Below, piece by piece: positions 9,120 to 17,920 of a stretch of DNA of 64,000 nt (its first letter is position 1; every line of letters begins with the position of its first letter). A model generated the notes under the pieces. That model saw only the letters and a list, made by a program, of their open reading frames with translations, was not told the origin of the DNA and made no database searches. Origin of the DNA: JAPLST01 sp964397565 (lineage in GTDB: Bacteria; Auribacterota; UBA3054; JAPLST01); contig CAYNJC010000019.1 in the NCBI GenBank assembly GCA_964397565.1, positions 17,252-81,251 on the forward strand, written 5' to 3'. Position numbers and translations under genes: made by a program.

Positions 9120-9148
9120 ACTATAGCAAAGGGGTGGCGGCTTGTCAA
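9120..9148 (-). promoter_or_regulatory. promoter of the ROK-like gene
   Basis: Minus strand: consensus TTGACA (9143-9148), a 17-nt spacer, then TATAGT (9120-9125), giving a leader of about 33 nt that contains the GGAGG site. Confidence 0.75.
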
Positions 9149-9238
9149 GATTTCTGACCGCAGCCACCGTTTTTTGCAGTGACAGAGTGTCCATTTGAAT
9201 ACAATTTCAACAGTGTGGAACTAATTATTGCGCGCCCC

Positions 9239-9267
9239 TTGCATTTTGCGCAGGAATATGCTACAGT
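9239..9267 (+). promoter_or_regulatory. promoter of the pil operon
   Basis: TTGCAT (9239-9244), a 17-nt spacer, TACAGT (9262-9267). The ~53-nt leader contains a small stem (GAGGC...GCCTC, about 9293-9309) before pilM. Confidence 0.55.
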
Positions 9268-9326
9268 ATGTCGTGTTTGTGGTTTCCGGCGTGGAGGCGG
9301 CATAGCCTCTGCCCTTTTGATGCTGC

Positions 9327-10397
9327 ATGTTAGGGTTGTGGAAAAAAAAGCGTGGGAACACGCTGACCGTTGATGTGGGTTCATCTGCCCTTAAATTTTT
9401 AGTGACGTCCGGTTCCTATCCGGACAATTTTGCGGTGCTCGATTTTCGTGTGGTGCATACCAGTGCGGTCGGCAGGCAGCTGAGCGCCGGCGATCTGAGC
9501 GCCGTCTTACGGCATACCCTCACCCAATTGAACATCACCACGCCGGATGTGCGCACGGTCATTTCCGGCCGTCAGGTTGTGGTGCGGATCGTCGAGTTGC
9601 CGCGCACCTCGCGCGAGGAATTGCACAAATCAGTGGCCTTTCAATTATCCCGCTATGTCCCGCTGAACCCTGAAGAATCCGTGTTTGACTGTGTCCCCCT
9701 GGCGCAAGCGCCGGCGCGCGACGGCTGGCAGAAATGCATGATTGTGGCGTCGCGGCGGACCGTCATCGACGCGGTCAACGAATTGTTTCGTTCGGTGAAC
9801 ATGGTGGCTTTGATCCTGGATGTCGAGCCGATTTGCGTGATCAACGCATTTCTGGCGGCGGTGGATGACTATGATCGGGAGCAGGGCATTGCGCGTATCG
9901 AGAACGGTGGGATCGGCTTGGTGCACATGGGCTCGGCGCACACGGATGTGTGCATCCTGCGCGGGCGTGAGCCGGTCGCCTGCCGCAGTCTTGACTTGGG
10001 CGAGATGGATGTGATCAAGGACTATGCGACCCAGCAGCGGCTCGAGTATCCCGAGGCGCTGGCGGCGTACCAGCACGCCGGTGAAATGACGGCTGAAGTG
10101 CAGACGGCCTACCTTCGCTGCCTGGGGCGGATTTTGACGGAAGTCAAGACTTCGTTTGACTACTGCAAACGCGAATTTGATTTCAGCTGCGAACGCCTGT
10201 ATCTGACGGGCGGCATGGCGGATAAGGTTGGCGCGGCGGCCTTGGCGCAAGAACAGTATGGCGTGCCGGCCTTTCGTTTCGATCCGTCTGTCAGAGTCGG
10301 CTTGGACGCGCTCGATCAACGCATTGGCGAGTTCCGCGCGGTGATGGGCGCATTCACTCCGGCGCTGGGCGTGGCCATGCGCGCCTTTGGATTGTGA
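9327..10397 (+). CDS. pilM: type IV pilus assembly ATPase-like protein PilM
   Basis: PilM is a cytoplasmic actin-like protein that binds the N-terminal peptide of PilN and links the inner-membrane platform of the type IV pilus machine. Visible are LTVDVGSS near residues 13-20 (phosphate motif 1), VISGRQVVVRIVELP typical of PilM, and LYLTGGMADKV near 290 (phosphate motif 2). At 356 residues it matches the family length. ATG 9327 is the first Met before the motif; no clear ribosome site is seen. It is the first gene of a six-gene run with touching or overlapping ends. Confidence 0.85.
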   Translation: MLGLWKKKRGNTLTVDVGSSALKFLVTSGSYPDNFAVLDFRVVHTSAVGRQLSAGDLSAVLRHTLTQLNITTPDVRTVISGRQVVVRIVELPRTSREELHKSVAFQLSRYVPLNPEESVFDCVPLAQAPARDGWQKCMIVASRRTVIDAVNELFRSVNMVALILDVEPICVINAFLAAVDDYDREQGIARIENGGIGLVHMGSAHTDVCILRGREPVACRSLDLGEMDVIKDYATQQRLEYPEALAAYQHAGEMTAEVQTAYLRCLGRILTEVKTSFDYCKREFDFSCERLYLTGGMADKVGAAALAQEQYGVPAFRFDPSVRVGLDALDQRIGEFRAVMGAFTPALGVAMRAFGL

Positions 10398-10401
10398 GCC
10401 A

Positions 10402-10983
10402 ATGCATCCCTTGATCGAAATCAATCTCTCGGAAGAATTCGAGCGCCTGCGCAAGAAAGCCATGCCGCGCAAACAACTGCCGGCGGCGCTGGGCATTGCG
10501 ATTGCCGTGACGATCGCTTCCATGGCGATTTTCTACACCTTTGTGTATATTCAGACCAGCCAATTGAGCCGGGCCAAGCTGCAACTGGCGGCGTTGTCGA
10601 AACCACTCAGCGACGCGATTGCCTATCAAGCTCAGTATGACAGTTTGCGGGCGCGCGCCAGCGCGCTCGACGCCTGGCACGCGGCCCGGGTAGTTTGGGC
10701 TGCGCGCTGGCTGCAACTGGCGCAATTGACGCCGGAATTTGTGTACCTGACCGAAGTGCTGATCACGCCCGTGGATGCGCAGGCCAACAGTCAACGGTTG
10801 TTGTTGACCGGCAAGGCGTTCGGCGCGGCGGGCGAAAGCGATGTGCTCCGCTTTCTGGACAATCTCAAGCACGCAGCCCAGTTCACGAATTGTTTCAACA
10901 GTATCACGCTGGCCTCGGTTACCTCGGAAGGCTCCGAAAAAGTGTTCACCTTGGAACTGCAACGGAGTGACGCGGCGCCATGA
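10402..10983 (+). CDS. pilN: type IV pilus inner-membrane protein PilN-like
   Basis: A 193-residue bitopic protein. The short cytoplasmic N-terminus has the INL motif (residues 7-9) that docks into PilM. A transmembrane segment lies at about 29-50, then a periplasmic coiled-coil/ferredoxin-like region (LTPEFVYLTEVLI ... LLLTGKAF). It follows pilM by 4 nt, and its stop overlaps the pilO start (ATGA). An upstream TTG is in frame but would overlap pilM. The assignment rests on order, topology and the N-terminal motif, because PilN sequences diverge strongly. Confidence 0.75.
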   Translation: MHPLIEINLSEEFERLRKKAMPRKQLPAALGIAIAVTIASMAIFYTFVYIQTSQLSRAKLQLAALSKPLSDAIAYQAQYDSLRARASALDAWHAARVVWAARWLQLAQLTPEFVYLTEVLITPVDAQANSQRLLLTGKAFGAAGESDVLRFLDNLKHAAQFTNCFNSITLASVTSEGSEKVFTLELQRSDAAP

Positions 10984-11534
10984 TGACGCGCGAACAAATC
11001 GAGCAGGTAACCCTGATGGTGTTGGCCGCGGCGGTCTTGCTGGCGATCTCATTCTATGCGATTATCAAGCCGCAATGGTCACGCTTGCAGCAGGTCACCA
11101 CGGAAGCGCAGCAGGTCAAGACGGACTTGGCGGCGGCGCGCGCGCAAGTGGACTTGCTGCCGCACCTGAAGCAACAATGCCGCAGCAGCGACGAGGCGGT
11201 GACGTGCCAGGAACGCCTGTTTGTTGGTGACGGCAAATTCGACACCTACTTGGGGATTATCAAACGCTGTGCCGACGTGGTCGGCATGTCGCTCGGCACC
11301 GTGCAGCTGCGCCGCGACGTGAACGTGCCGCGCGGCCCGGCCTTTCTCGAACGCTGGATCACCATCGACACCGTGGCGGCGTATCACACGATTGGCGCGT
11401 GGATCGCCATGATGGAGCAGGATATGCCGTTTGTCCGGGTGGTGAGCGTCACGGTGCGCAGCGGTGATGAACCGTCCGGGAAACATCCGGCCACCCTGAC
11501 GGTGGCATTCCTGACCAAGAGCGCGAAACCATGA
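10980..11534 (+). CDS. pilO: type IV pilus inner-membrane protein PilO-like
   Basis: A 184-residue protein with one transmembrane helix (about 10-29), then a heptad-rich segment (QQVTTEAQQVKTDLAAARA) and a C-terminal ferredoxin-like fold. This is the topology of PilO, which heterodimerises with PilN in the periplasm. Two consecutive ATGs overlap the pilN stop, indicating translational coupling, and the stop overlaps the start of the next gene. Identification is mainly by synteny and topology. Confidence 0.7.
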   Translation: MMTREQIEQVTLMVLAAAVLLAISFYAIIKPQWSRLQQVTTEAQQVKTDLAAARAQVDLLPHLKQQCRSSDEAVTCQERLFVGDGKFDTYLGIIKRCADVVGMSLGTVQLRRDVNVPRGPAFLERWITIDTVAAYHTIGAWIAMMEQDMPFVRVVSVTVRSGDEPSGKHPATLTVAFLTKSAKP

Positions 11535-12004
11535 AACGCGTGGCGATCGCTATGGCTTTGCTCAGTGTGGCGCTGGTACGCGGTGCGGCGGCGACAAGTG
11601 ACGCGCAGGTCGTCCACGCGCTGGTACGCGACGCGGAGGCGACGAATGACGCGCAGGCCGTCCAGTCATTGTACGATGCCACCGGTGTGCGCGACCCGCT
11701 GGTCAAGCCGCTCAACGTGCCGATCAGAGAGACCGGCAGTCTACAGGTAGCGACGCTACAGACGCGCCAGAGCCGGCGGGCGGAAATCGAGCGCCTGCTG
11801 GCCACCTGCCGGATTGAAGGCGTGGTCGTGTCGGCGGCACTGCGGATGGCAGTGATTAATGACCGCTTGTTGGGCGAGGGCGACCGATTGGCACCGGATG
11901 TGGCCGTGCGCATTGCGCGGATCAGCGTCGACAGGATTGTCTTCGCACTGGATAAAGATACCTATGACTATAAGCTCAGTCCACCGCCGGAGACACCGCG
12001 ATGA
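11531..12004 (+). CDS. PilP-like periplasmic protein of the pilus operon
   Basis: A 157-residue exported protein with a signal peptide (residues 1-21, ending VRGAAA) and no lipobox Cys. The C-terminal half (EIERLLATCRIEGVVVSAALRMAVINDRLLGEGDRL) resembles the beta-rich domain of PilP/GspC, which connects the PilN-PilO complex to the secretin. It lies between pilO and pilQ with 4-bp overlaps on both sides, the canonical position of pilP. It differs from classical PilP in lacking a lipid anchor. Confidence 0.65.
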   Translation: MKRVAIAMALLSVALVRGAAATSDAQVVHALVRDAEATNDAQAVQSLYDATGVRDPLVKPLNVPIRETGSLQVATLQTRQSRRAEIERLLATCRIEGVVVSAALRMAVINDRLLGEGDRLAPDVAVRIARISVDRIVFALDKDTYDYKLSPPPETPR

Positions 12005-13719
12005 ACGTGTGCCGTCGCTCTATCAGCAGTGCCGTTGCGCATCAAGCCATGCGCGCAGGCTGGCATGGCGGACTGGCCGTCCTGCTGCTGCTTGCGCCGC
12101 TGGCGCAGGCGGAGTCATCCTTGGACCGCGCGCGCGAACGGAGCCAAGACAACAATGCGGCGCTGAACGACGATGATACGGCCGTACCGCAACGCACGCC
12201 CAGCATGCCCGGCGTCAGCATGGCAACTCGTATTGATTTCACGCTCGAGCAAGAGCGCACGATGCCCGTCGCACAGCGGATCGCCATTGAACAGGCGACC
12301 AATGACACGGCGCTTATTTCGCTGAATTACAAGAACGGCGACCTGCAGAACATTTTGCGCTTGATCGCGCGCGTCAGTGGCGTCAATCTCGTGGCCGGCC
12401 CGGACGTGCGCGGGACCGTCACAATCGAACTGCACGATGTCTATTGGGAGCAGGCCTTGAACCTGGTCCTGAGCGCCAACGGCTATACCTACGTGCGCGA
12501 TGGCAACATCCTGCGCGTGGTCAGCGCCGACCAAGTGGAAAAGGAACCCCTCGCGATCGTTATCATTCCGATCAACTATGCCAAGGCAGCCGAGCTGCTG
12601 CCGGTGCTGACGCCCTTGCTGACGGCGTCGCGCGGCAAAATTGAAAGTGACGAGCGCGTCAACGCGCTGATCATCACCGACATTCCCGCCAAGCTCGGGC
12701 AGCTCGAAAAAGTGGTCCAACGCCTGGACCAGCCCACGCCGCAAGTCCTGATCGAAGCAAAATTCATTGAGATCGCGGTGGGTGATGTGGACAGCGAGGG
12801 CGTCGACTGGAGCAATCTCGGCGACTATGGCGTCGTCCTGCATGACATGCTGTATACCTTTGACCGCCAAGTGGAGATGGCGCGCAGCGGCGCCAATGAA
12901 GGCGACTTTCATGAGTTCCCGATCCCGAGTGGCTTGCCGGCCAACAAGGCGCGCACGTACGCCATCAACCAGACGCAGGCAACCACCTATCAGCTTGAAC
13001 CCGACCAATTCCGCCTGGCGTTCAGCATGCTGCTCAACAATTCCCGCGCAAAATTGATCAGCAACCCCAAGATTCAGACCCTGGACAACAAGCGCGCCAC
13101 CATTCGCGTCGCGGAAACGCGCTACAAACCAAAATTCACGTTCAACAAAGAAACCGGCTCCTACGAAATTAATGATCTTGAGGATATCTATGTCGGCATT
13201 ACCCTGGAAGTGACACCGCACGTCAACTACAATGGCGATGTGACCTTGGACATCATTCCCGAAGTCAGCGACTTGACCGGCAATCAGATCATTCAGGGCG
13301 TCGAAGTGCCGATTACCAATATTCGCCGGATCGAGACGCGCGTCTCGCTGCGCGATAGATACACGGTCGCGGTCGGCGGCATTGTTAAGGACAATTGGGT
13401 GACGACCAAACGCTCGGTCCCGTACTTGTGCGACATGCCCTATCTTGGTCCCTATTTATTTACCTGGGAAACCAAGGAATTGCGGACCGTTAACCTGGTC
13501 ATTTTCTTGACGCCGACAATTTTGCGGACGGCCAATACCGACCCGCGTTGGCAGCCGCAATTGGAACAAATGCATGTCGACCGTGTGGGCGAATGGCATG
13601 ATGTCATTACTAATACGCCGAGCCTGGCGTTGTTGCGCATGCGTGAGCAGCTCTTGATTACCGCGGCCACCAACCAGATCGGCGGCTTTGAGGTAAAGAC
13701 CAAACCGCGCACACCCTAA
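12001..13719 (+). CDS. pilQ: type IV pilus secretin PilQ
   Basis: A 572-residue outer-membrane secretin that forms the gated pore for the pilus. A signal peptide covers about residues 1-37. An N0/STN-like domain (LKNILRLIA-type, here LQNILRLIARVSGVNLVAG) is at about 112-170 and a KH-like N1 domain at about 180-240. The secretin core runs from about 245, with VPYLCDMPYLGPYLF near the end of the barrel and VIFLTPTIL closing it. No AMIN domains are present, so this is a short PilQ. It overlaps pilP by 4 nt, and pilT follows 20 nt later. Confidence 0.88.
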   Translation: MNVCRRSISSAVAHQAMRAGWHGGLAVLLLLAPLAQAESSLDRARERSQDNNAALNDDDTAVPQRTPSMPGVSMATRIDFTLEQERTMPVAQRIAIEQATNDTALISLNYKNGDLQNILRLIARVSGVNLVAGPDVRGTVTIELHDVYWEQALNLVLSANGYTYVRDGNILRVVSADQVEKEPLAIVIIPINYAKAAELLPVLTPLLTASRGKIESDERVNALIITDIPAKLGQLEKVVQRLDQPTPQVLIEAKFIEIAVGDVDSEGVDWSNLGDYGVVLHDMLYTFDRQVEMARSGANEGDFHEFPIPSGLPANKARTYAINQTQATTYQLEPDQFRLAFSMLLNNSRAKLISNPKIQTLDNKRATIRVAETRYKPKFTFNKETGSYEINDLEDIYVGITLEVTPHVNYNGDVTLDIIPEVSDLTGNQIIQGVEVPITNIRRIETRVSLRDRYTVAVGGIVKDNWVTTKRSVPYLCDMPYLGPYLFTWETKELRTVNLVIFLTPTILRTANTDPRWQPQLEQMHVDRVGEWHDVITNTPSLALLRMREQLLITAATNQIGGFEVKTKPRTP

Positions 13720-13739
13720 CCCATGGCCGCGCAAGACCC

Positions 13740-14822
13740 ATGCTGACAACCCTTGAAATATTGTCTGCCGCCGTGACGCGGGAGGCCTCCGATGTGCACA
13801 TGGCCGTCGGCTGCCCGCCGATCCTGCGCGTGCACGGCCGGCTGGTGCCTTTGGGTGACATCGCCCTGACGGCCGAGGATGCGCTGCGCTTCCTGCGCGA
13901 GATCACCCCGGCCAGGCACTTGGACTTCTTCATGACGCGTGGCGGCTCGGATTTCTCCTATGCGTTTCAGGCACAGCACCTGTTTCGGGTCAGCATTTTC
14001 AAACAGCGCGGCATGGCCAGCGTGGTTATGCGCTTGATCCCCAGCACGATCCGCCCACTGGCCGAGATCGGCTTGGGCGACCACGTGCGGGAATTGCTCA
14101 ACAAACCGCGCGGACTGGTGCTGGTCACCGGGCCGACTGGCTCCGGCAAATCAACCACCCTGGTCGCCATGGTTGATTGCATCAACCGCGAACGCGACTG
14201 CAATATCATCACGATTGAAGACCCGATCGAGTACCGTCACACGCACAACAAATCGATTGTCGTGCAGCGTGAAGTGGGCGACGACGTGCCCAGTTTTGAG
14301 GAAGCGCTGGTGCGCGCGCTGCGTCAGGATCCGGATGTCATTCTGGTCGGCGAAATGCGCAACCTCAAAACCATCGAGGCCGCCGTGCGCGCCGCCGAAA
14401 CCGGCCACCTTGTCTTTAGTACCTTGCACACCACCAGCGCAGCCCGCACGGTTGACCGGATCGTCGATGTGTTTCCCGCCAACCATCGTGATGAAATCCG
14501 CACCCAGTTGGCCGGCACGCTGCTGGCGGTCATCTCGCAACAGTTATTGCCACGCATTGGCGGCGGGCGGGTGGCGGCCTTCGAAATCATGTTCAACACG
14601 ACCTCCATTGCCGCGTACATTCGCGACAACAAAACGTACCGGATCACGTCTGACCTGCAGACCGGCGCGAAATTTGGCATGTGCGCCATGGACATGGCGC
14701 TCATGACGTTGTACACCGAAAATCAGATTGCCTACAACGATATGGTCGCGGCCTGCTATGATCGCGATTCGTTGCAGAAAATGTTGGATAGCTACGCCGC
14801 GACGCAGCCCAAGCACCGCTAG
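13740..14822 (+). CDS. pilT: type IV pilus retraction ATPase PilT
   Basis: A 360-residue hexameric secretion ATPase that depolymerises the pilus. The N-terminal PAS-like domain contains the PilT signature SDVHMAVGCPP. Walker A GPTGSGKST is at 131-139, the Asp box ITIEDPIEY near 157-165, Walker B DVILVGEMRN at 199-208 and the His box TGHLVFSTLH at 221-230. The common AIRNLIRE motif is not preserved, so a PilU-like paralogue is possible. It is the last gene of the operon; no pilB or pilC is present in the window. Confidence 0.85.
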   Translation: MLTTLEILSAAVTREASDVHMAVGCPPILRVHGRLVPLGDIALTAEDALRFLREITPARHLDFFMTRGGSDFSYAFQAQHLFRVSIFKQRGMASVVMRLIPSTIRPLAEIGLGDHVRELLNKPRGLVLVTGPTGSGKSTTLVAMVDCINRERDCNIITIEDPIEYRHTHNKSIVVQREVGDDVPSFEEALVRALRQDPDVILVGEMRNLKTIEAAVRAAETGHLVFSTLHTTSAARTVDRIVDVFPANHRDEIRTQLAGTLLAVISQQLLPRIGGGRVAAFEIMFNTTSIAAYIRDNKTYRITSDLQTGAKFGMCAMDMALMTLYTENQIAYNDMVAACYDRDSLQKMLDSYAATQPKHR

Positions 14823-15157
14823 GCAAAGTCAAACAACCGGGTGGCGTCGGCCAGCCGGCCGGCACGAAAGAGGACGCCCTCAGCGCGCAAACATGCACGT
14901 TTGCGGCGCACGGCCGCGCCGCAGGTCTGCCCGCCAAAACCACCCAGCCGCAAATCCGTGGCAATAACACGATGACAGGGCACCCGCGGTGCGTAACGAT
15001 TGCGCCGCAAGGCCTGCCCAACCGCGCGCGCCGAGCCGCAACCAATGTGGCGCGCAAGACGCGCATAGGTCGTCACCATGCCGCGCGGGATTTCTTGCGC
15101 GGCAGTATACACCCGGCGCTGAAACGGCGTCGTGTCTGTGTCGTAGACCACGGGCAT
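14819..15157 (-). CDS. O6-alkylguanine-DNA alkyltransferase
   Basis: A 112-residue protein consisting only of the DNA-binding/active-site domain of Ogt/MGMT. The acceptor Cys is Cys61 in VPCHRV. The HTH region is GMVTTYARLARHIGCGSARAVGQALRR minus its ends, and the end contains LRAEGVLF. It transfers alkyl groups from damaged guanine to itself irreversibly. An N-terminal Ada/Ogt domain is absent, as in the short MGMT/ATL families; the Cys argues against an alkyltransferase-like (Trp-type) protein. It is convergent with pilT, with stop codons overlapping. ATG at 15157 is preferred over a non-standard upstream start. Confidence 0.85.
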   Translation of the reverse strand: MPVVYDTDTTPFQRRVYTAAQEIPRGMVTTYARLARHIGCGSARAVGQALRRNRYAPRVPCHRVIATDLRLGGFGGQTCGAAVRRKRACLRAEGVLFRAGRLADATRLFDFA

Positions 15158-15159
15158 AC

Positions 15160-15196
15160 AATTTACAGATTGCACATTACAACTTGCAGTCTAACG
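15160..15196. repeat. short degenerate repeat upstream of the alkyltransferase gene
   Basis: Units of the type ACAATTTACAG/ATTGCAC/ATTACAACTTGCAG resemble the array at 63894-63930. It lies in the gap between the tautomerase and alkyltransferase genes. Confidence 0.4.
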
Positions 15197-15229
15197 TGAA
15201 ACTTTTCAACATTCACCTTTTCCACTGCC

Positions 15230-15589
15230 TCAGGTGCAGCTCAGCATCGTGCCGGACCAGGCCCAATCAGCGGCGGACGAACCCGCGAAATGGATGTACA
15301 GCCGATCAGGGCTGACGCCGACTTCTTCTTGCATGAGCTTGGCAATGCCTTTGACAATCTTCTCTTTGACCTCGGCCGCAAAGGCGCCGACATACTTGAT
15401 CTCAATATACGCGGTGCGCGGGTCGCTGGCGCCTTGAAAGAACAACAAGGTGCCCGGATGAAGGGCAATCATCAACCACTCTTCGGGTTTGCCGGCAATG
15501 TCGTTCATGACCCGCGCGGCTTCGGACTTGATGCGCACTTCGTGCTGGGTCGTTAAGGTAACATTCGTGGTGATGCTAATAAACGGCAT
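15230..15589 (-). CDS. MIF/tautomerase-superfamily protein
   Basis: A 119-residue protein with the hallmarks of the macrophage migration inhibitory factor branch. The N-terminal catalytic proline follows Met directly (MPFIS), there is an internal IEIKYVGAF strand, and the C-terminal half contains RLYIHFAGSSAADWAWSGTM, equivalent to the NxxNVGWNNSTF region of MIF. The family forms trimers with keto-enol tautomerase activity; the bacterial substrate is unknown. The start is fixed by AGGAG six nt upstream and by the need for Pro2. It follows the purine phosphorylase gene by 8 nt, so they are co-transcribed. Confidence 0.85.
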   Translation of the reverse strand: MPFISITTNVTLTTQHEVRIKSEAARVMNDIAGKPEEWLMIALHPGTLLFFQGASDPRTAYIEIKYVGAFAAEVKEKIVKGIAKLMQEEVGVSPDRLYIHFAGSSAADWAWSGTMLSCT

Positions 15590-15597
15590 GGGTGCTC

Positions 15598-16428
15598 CTA
15601 GTGCAGCAGTGAAGAACAATGATATAAACAGTCGGTCAGTACGGCCGTTAGACGCGCATTGGCGTGTTGCGCACAGGCAACAACGTCGGCATGCGACAAC
15701 GCCTGCGGCGCCACGCCTGCAGCTTGATTGGTGATGACACTGATCCCGCCGACGCGCACACCGAGATGTCGCGCGGCCATCGTTTCTTGCACGGTTGACA
15801 TGCCGACGGCATCGGCGCCCAGCGTGCGTAACATGCGGATTTCGGCCGGCGTTTCATAGGCCGGGCCGGGCAGGCCGGCATACACGCCTTGCTGCAGACC
15901 AACGCCGACGCGGTGCGCGGATGCCAGCGCGATGTCGCGCACGCACGGATCGTAGAGCGTGGTCATGTCCGGGAAACGCGGACCGACGCGCTCGTCGTTC
16001 GGTCCGGTCAATGGATTGACGCCCTGCAGATTGAGCTGATCGGTAATCAGCATCAACTCGCCGGCGGTAAACGCCGCATTGACGCCGCCCGCCGCATTAG
16101 TGACGATCAACAAACGCATGCCGAGCTGCGCTAACACGCGCACCGGCCGGACTACATCATCCACGCTGTGCCCTTCATACAAATGCGCGCGGCCCTGCAA
16201 GATTGCCACGGCCACCGTGCCGACCCGCGCAAACACGAGACACCCGGCATGCCCGGCGATGCTTGGCTGCGGGAAATACGGTATGGCCTGATAGGGCAGC
16301 GACAATGCCATCGGCACGGCGTCGACAAGGCCGCCCAAGCCCGAACCAAGGACCACGCCGATTTGGGGCGCAAACGGCATGCGCGGTTGAATGTACGCGA
16401 CGGCTTCGGTGATCTTGACAGTGTTCAT
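15598..16428 (-). CDS. purine-nucleoside phosphorylase
   Basis: A 276-residue trimeric-type PNP that splits inosine and guanosine with phosphate to the base and ribose 1-phosphate. Motifs are VVLGSGLG (25-32), GRAHLYEGH (phosphate), TNAAGG, NPLTGPND, YAGLPGPAYETPAE (base/ribose pocket) and VGMSTVQE. ATG 16428 directly follows a TTG and is the only sensible start. Together with thymidine phosphorylase immediately upstream on the same strand it forms a nucleoside salvage block. The MIF-type gene 8 nt downstream is probably translated from the same mRNA. Confidence 0.9.
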   Translation of the reverse strand: MNTVKITEAVAYIQPRMPFAPQIGVVLGSGLGGLVDAVPMALSLPYQAIPYFPQPSIAGHAGCLVFARVGTVAVAILQGRAHLYEGHSVDDVVRPVRVLAQLGMRLLIVTNAAGGVNAAFTAGELMLITDQLNLQGVNPLTGPNDERVGPRFPDMTTLYDPCVRDIALASAHRVGVGLQQGVYAGLPGPAYETPAEIRMLRTLGADAVGMSTVQETMAARHLGVRVGGISVITNQAAGVAPQALSHADVVACAQHANARLTAVLTDCLYHCSSLLH

Positions 16429-16439
16429 CAAGGGGTCAG

Positions 16440-16512
16440 GGTTCAGGGTTCAGGGCTGCTTGGAGCTGCTTGGAGTCCCGCCACAGGCGCGGATCCCGCC
16501 AACGGCGGGATT
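16440..16512. repeat. TTCAGGG units plus a copy of the 56-bp mobile repeat
   Basis: At 16440-16455 there are two to three TTCAGGG units, the reverse complement of the CCCTGAA array at 26779. At 16456-16511 lies a 56-bp unit beginning CTGCTTGGAGCTGCTTGGAG and containing two TCCCGCC/GGCGGGA half palindromes. It closely matches, in opposite orientation, the segment inserted at 41101-41156. Confidence 0.75.
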
Positions 16513-16552
16513 CAGGTTGCAGAAAAAATGATTTTGCTGCAAAACCATTTTG

Positions 16553-16580
16553 TACAAAAAGAATTGCGGCAATTCTTGTT
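16553..16580 (-). terminator. probable Rho-independent terminator after deoA
   Basis: A perfect 8-bp stem AAGAATTG/CAATTCTT with a 3-nt loop (16559-16577) is followed on the minus strand by a T run. It lies 40 nt past the thymidine phosphorylase stop. Confidence 0.5.
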
Positions 16581-16618
16581 GATAGCAACGATATTGGCTA
16601 TTCATCCGGGGTCACTGT

Positions 16619-17920
16619 TCAACTGAGTTTCTCGAGCACCAAGGGTGATGGCACGCAGGGCGCATCGCCGATCTGCATACATTCTACAAAATCCTGCGTG
16701 GAAATGCTGCTGCGGGTGTACAGCGTGGCCAGGACCGTGCCGGCGCTGACCGTGTCGCCGACGTGCACGTGCAGTTGTAGCGCGATGGCGGGATCAATGA
16801 CATCGGTTAGGGTGGCCCGGCCGGCGCCGAGTGCGCCGAGTAGACGTCCCAGGCGGGCGGTATCACAGTGCTGAAAAATGCCGCTGCGTGGCGCGCGCAT
16901 CTCGTTCGGCACCGGTGCCGGCGCCAAACACGCCGGCAGGTTCGCGCAGGTTGCGGGGCTGACGCCTTGGGCGGTGATGATCTGCACGAAGCGCTCATAG
17001 GCGCTGCCGTCGCGCAGGTGCTTGTCCAGGGCGGTGCGTGCGGCGGCGGCGGTCATAGCAGGTTGCGCGGCGCGCAACATTTCCTCGGCCAACTGCAAGG
17101 TGACCGCCTGAAAGCGTGGTTCGACCGGTTCGCCGCGCAGCATGGTCATCGCTTCGCGCGTCTCGACCGCATTACCCACCCAGGCGCCGAGCGGCTCGTT
17201 CATGTCGGTGATCAGCGCCACCGTGCGCATCCCCAGGCGCGTCGCGGCCTGCACCAGACTTTGCGCCAGGGCGTGCGCCTGCTCGCGTTCGCGCATGAAG
17301 GCGCCATTGCCCCATTTCACATCGAGCACCAGCGCGTCGAGATCCTCGGTGGCTTTCTTGCCAATGATGCTGGCGGTGATCAACGCAATCGACTCGATCG
17401 TGCCGGTCACGTCGCGCAGGGCGTACAGTTTGCGATCCAGCGGCGCAATCGCATCAGTTTGAGCCATGAACACGCCGCCAAGTGTTTCAAGAATTTGCAG
17501 GTAACGTTCCGTGGGCAACTGCACGCTCATGCCCGGCATGGCCTCGAGTTTGTCGAGGGTGCCGCCGGTATGGCCAAGTCCGCGGCCGCTCATCATGGGC
17601 ACGCACACGCCGGCGGCGGCCAGCAAGGGCAGCAGCACAAGGCTGGTCTTGTCGCCGACGCCACCAGTCGAATGTTTGTCCACTTTCGGCTGGGGAATGT
17701 GCTGCAAGTTCAAGCAGGCGCCGCTGTCGCGCACGGCTTCCGTCAAGCAGGCTGTCTCGTCGGTGCTGAGACCGCGCAGCCAGGCCGCCATCAGCCAGGC
17801 CGCCATTTGATAGTCGGGCACCTCGCCGCGGGTATAGGCTGTGAGAAAGTCGCGCATTTGCTTGAGATCATGCGCGTGGCCGTCGCGCTTGTGAATGATG
17901 TGTTGTACGTGGTGTGTCAT
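16619..17920 (-). CDS. deoA: thymidine/pyrimidine-nucleoside phosphorylase
   Basis: A 433-residue glycosyltransferase-family-3 enzyme that converts thymidine (or uridine) plus phosphate to base and deoxyribose 1-phosphate. The signature DKHSTGGVGDK is at 81-91, and SGRGLGHTGGTLDKLE follows. The C-terminal domain (GDTVSAGTVLATLY) is the biotinyl-like pyrimidine nucleoside phosphorylase C domain. Its ATG overlaps the stop of the upstream peptidase gene (ATGA), so translation is coupled. Substrate specificity between DeoA and Pdp is not decided from sequence. Confidence 0.9.
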   Translation of the reverse strand: MTHHVQHIIHKRDGHAHDLKQMRDFLTAYTRGEVPDYQMAAWLMAAWLRGLSTDETACLTEAVRDSGACLNLQHIPQPKVDKHSTGGVGDKTSLVLLPLLAAAGVCVPMMSGRGLGHTGGTLDKLEAMPGMSVQLPTERYLQILETLGGVFMAQTDAIAPLDRKLYALRDVTGTIESIALITASIIGKKATEDLDALVLDVKWGNGAFMREREQAHALAQSLVQAATRLGMRTVALITDMNEPLGAWVGNAVETREAMTMLRGEPVEPRFQAVTLQLAEEMLRAAQPAMTAAAARTALDKHLRDGSAYERFVQIITAQGVSPATCANLPACLAPAPVPNEMRAPRSGIFQHCDTARLGRLLGALGAGRATLTDVIDPAIALQLHVHVGDTVSAGTVLATLYTRSSISTQDFVECMQIGDAPCVPSPLVLEKLS

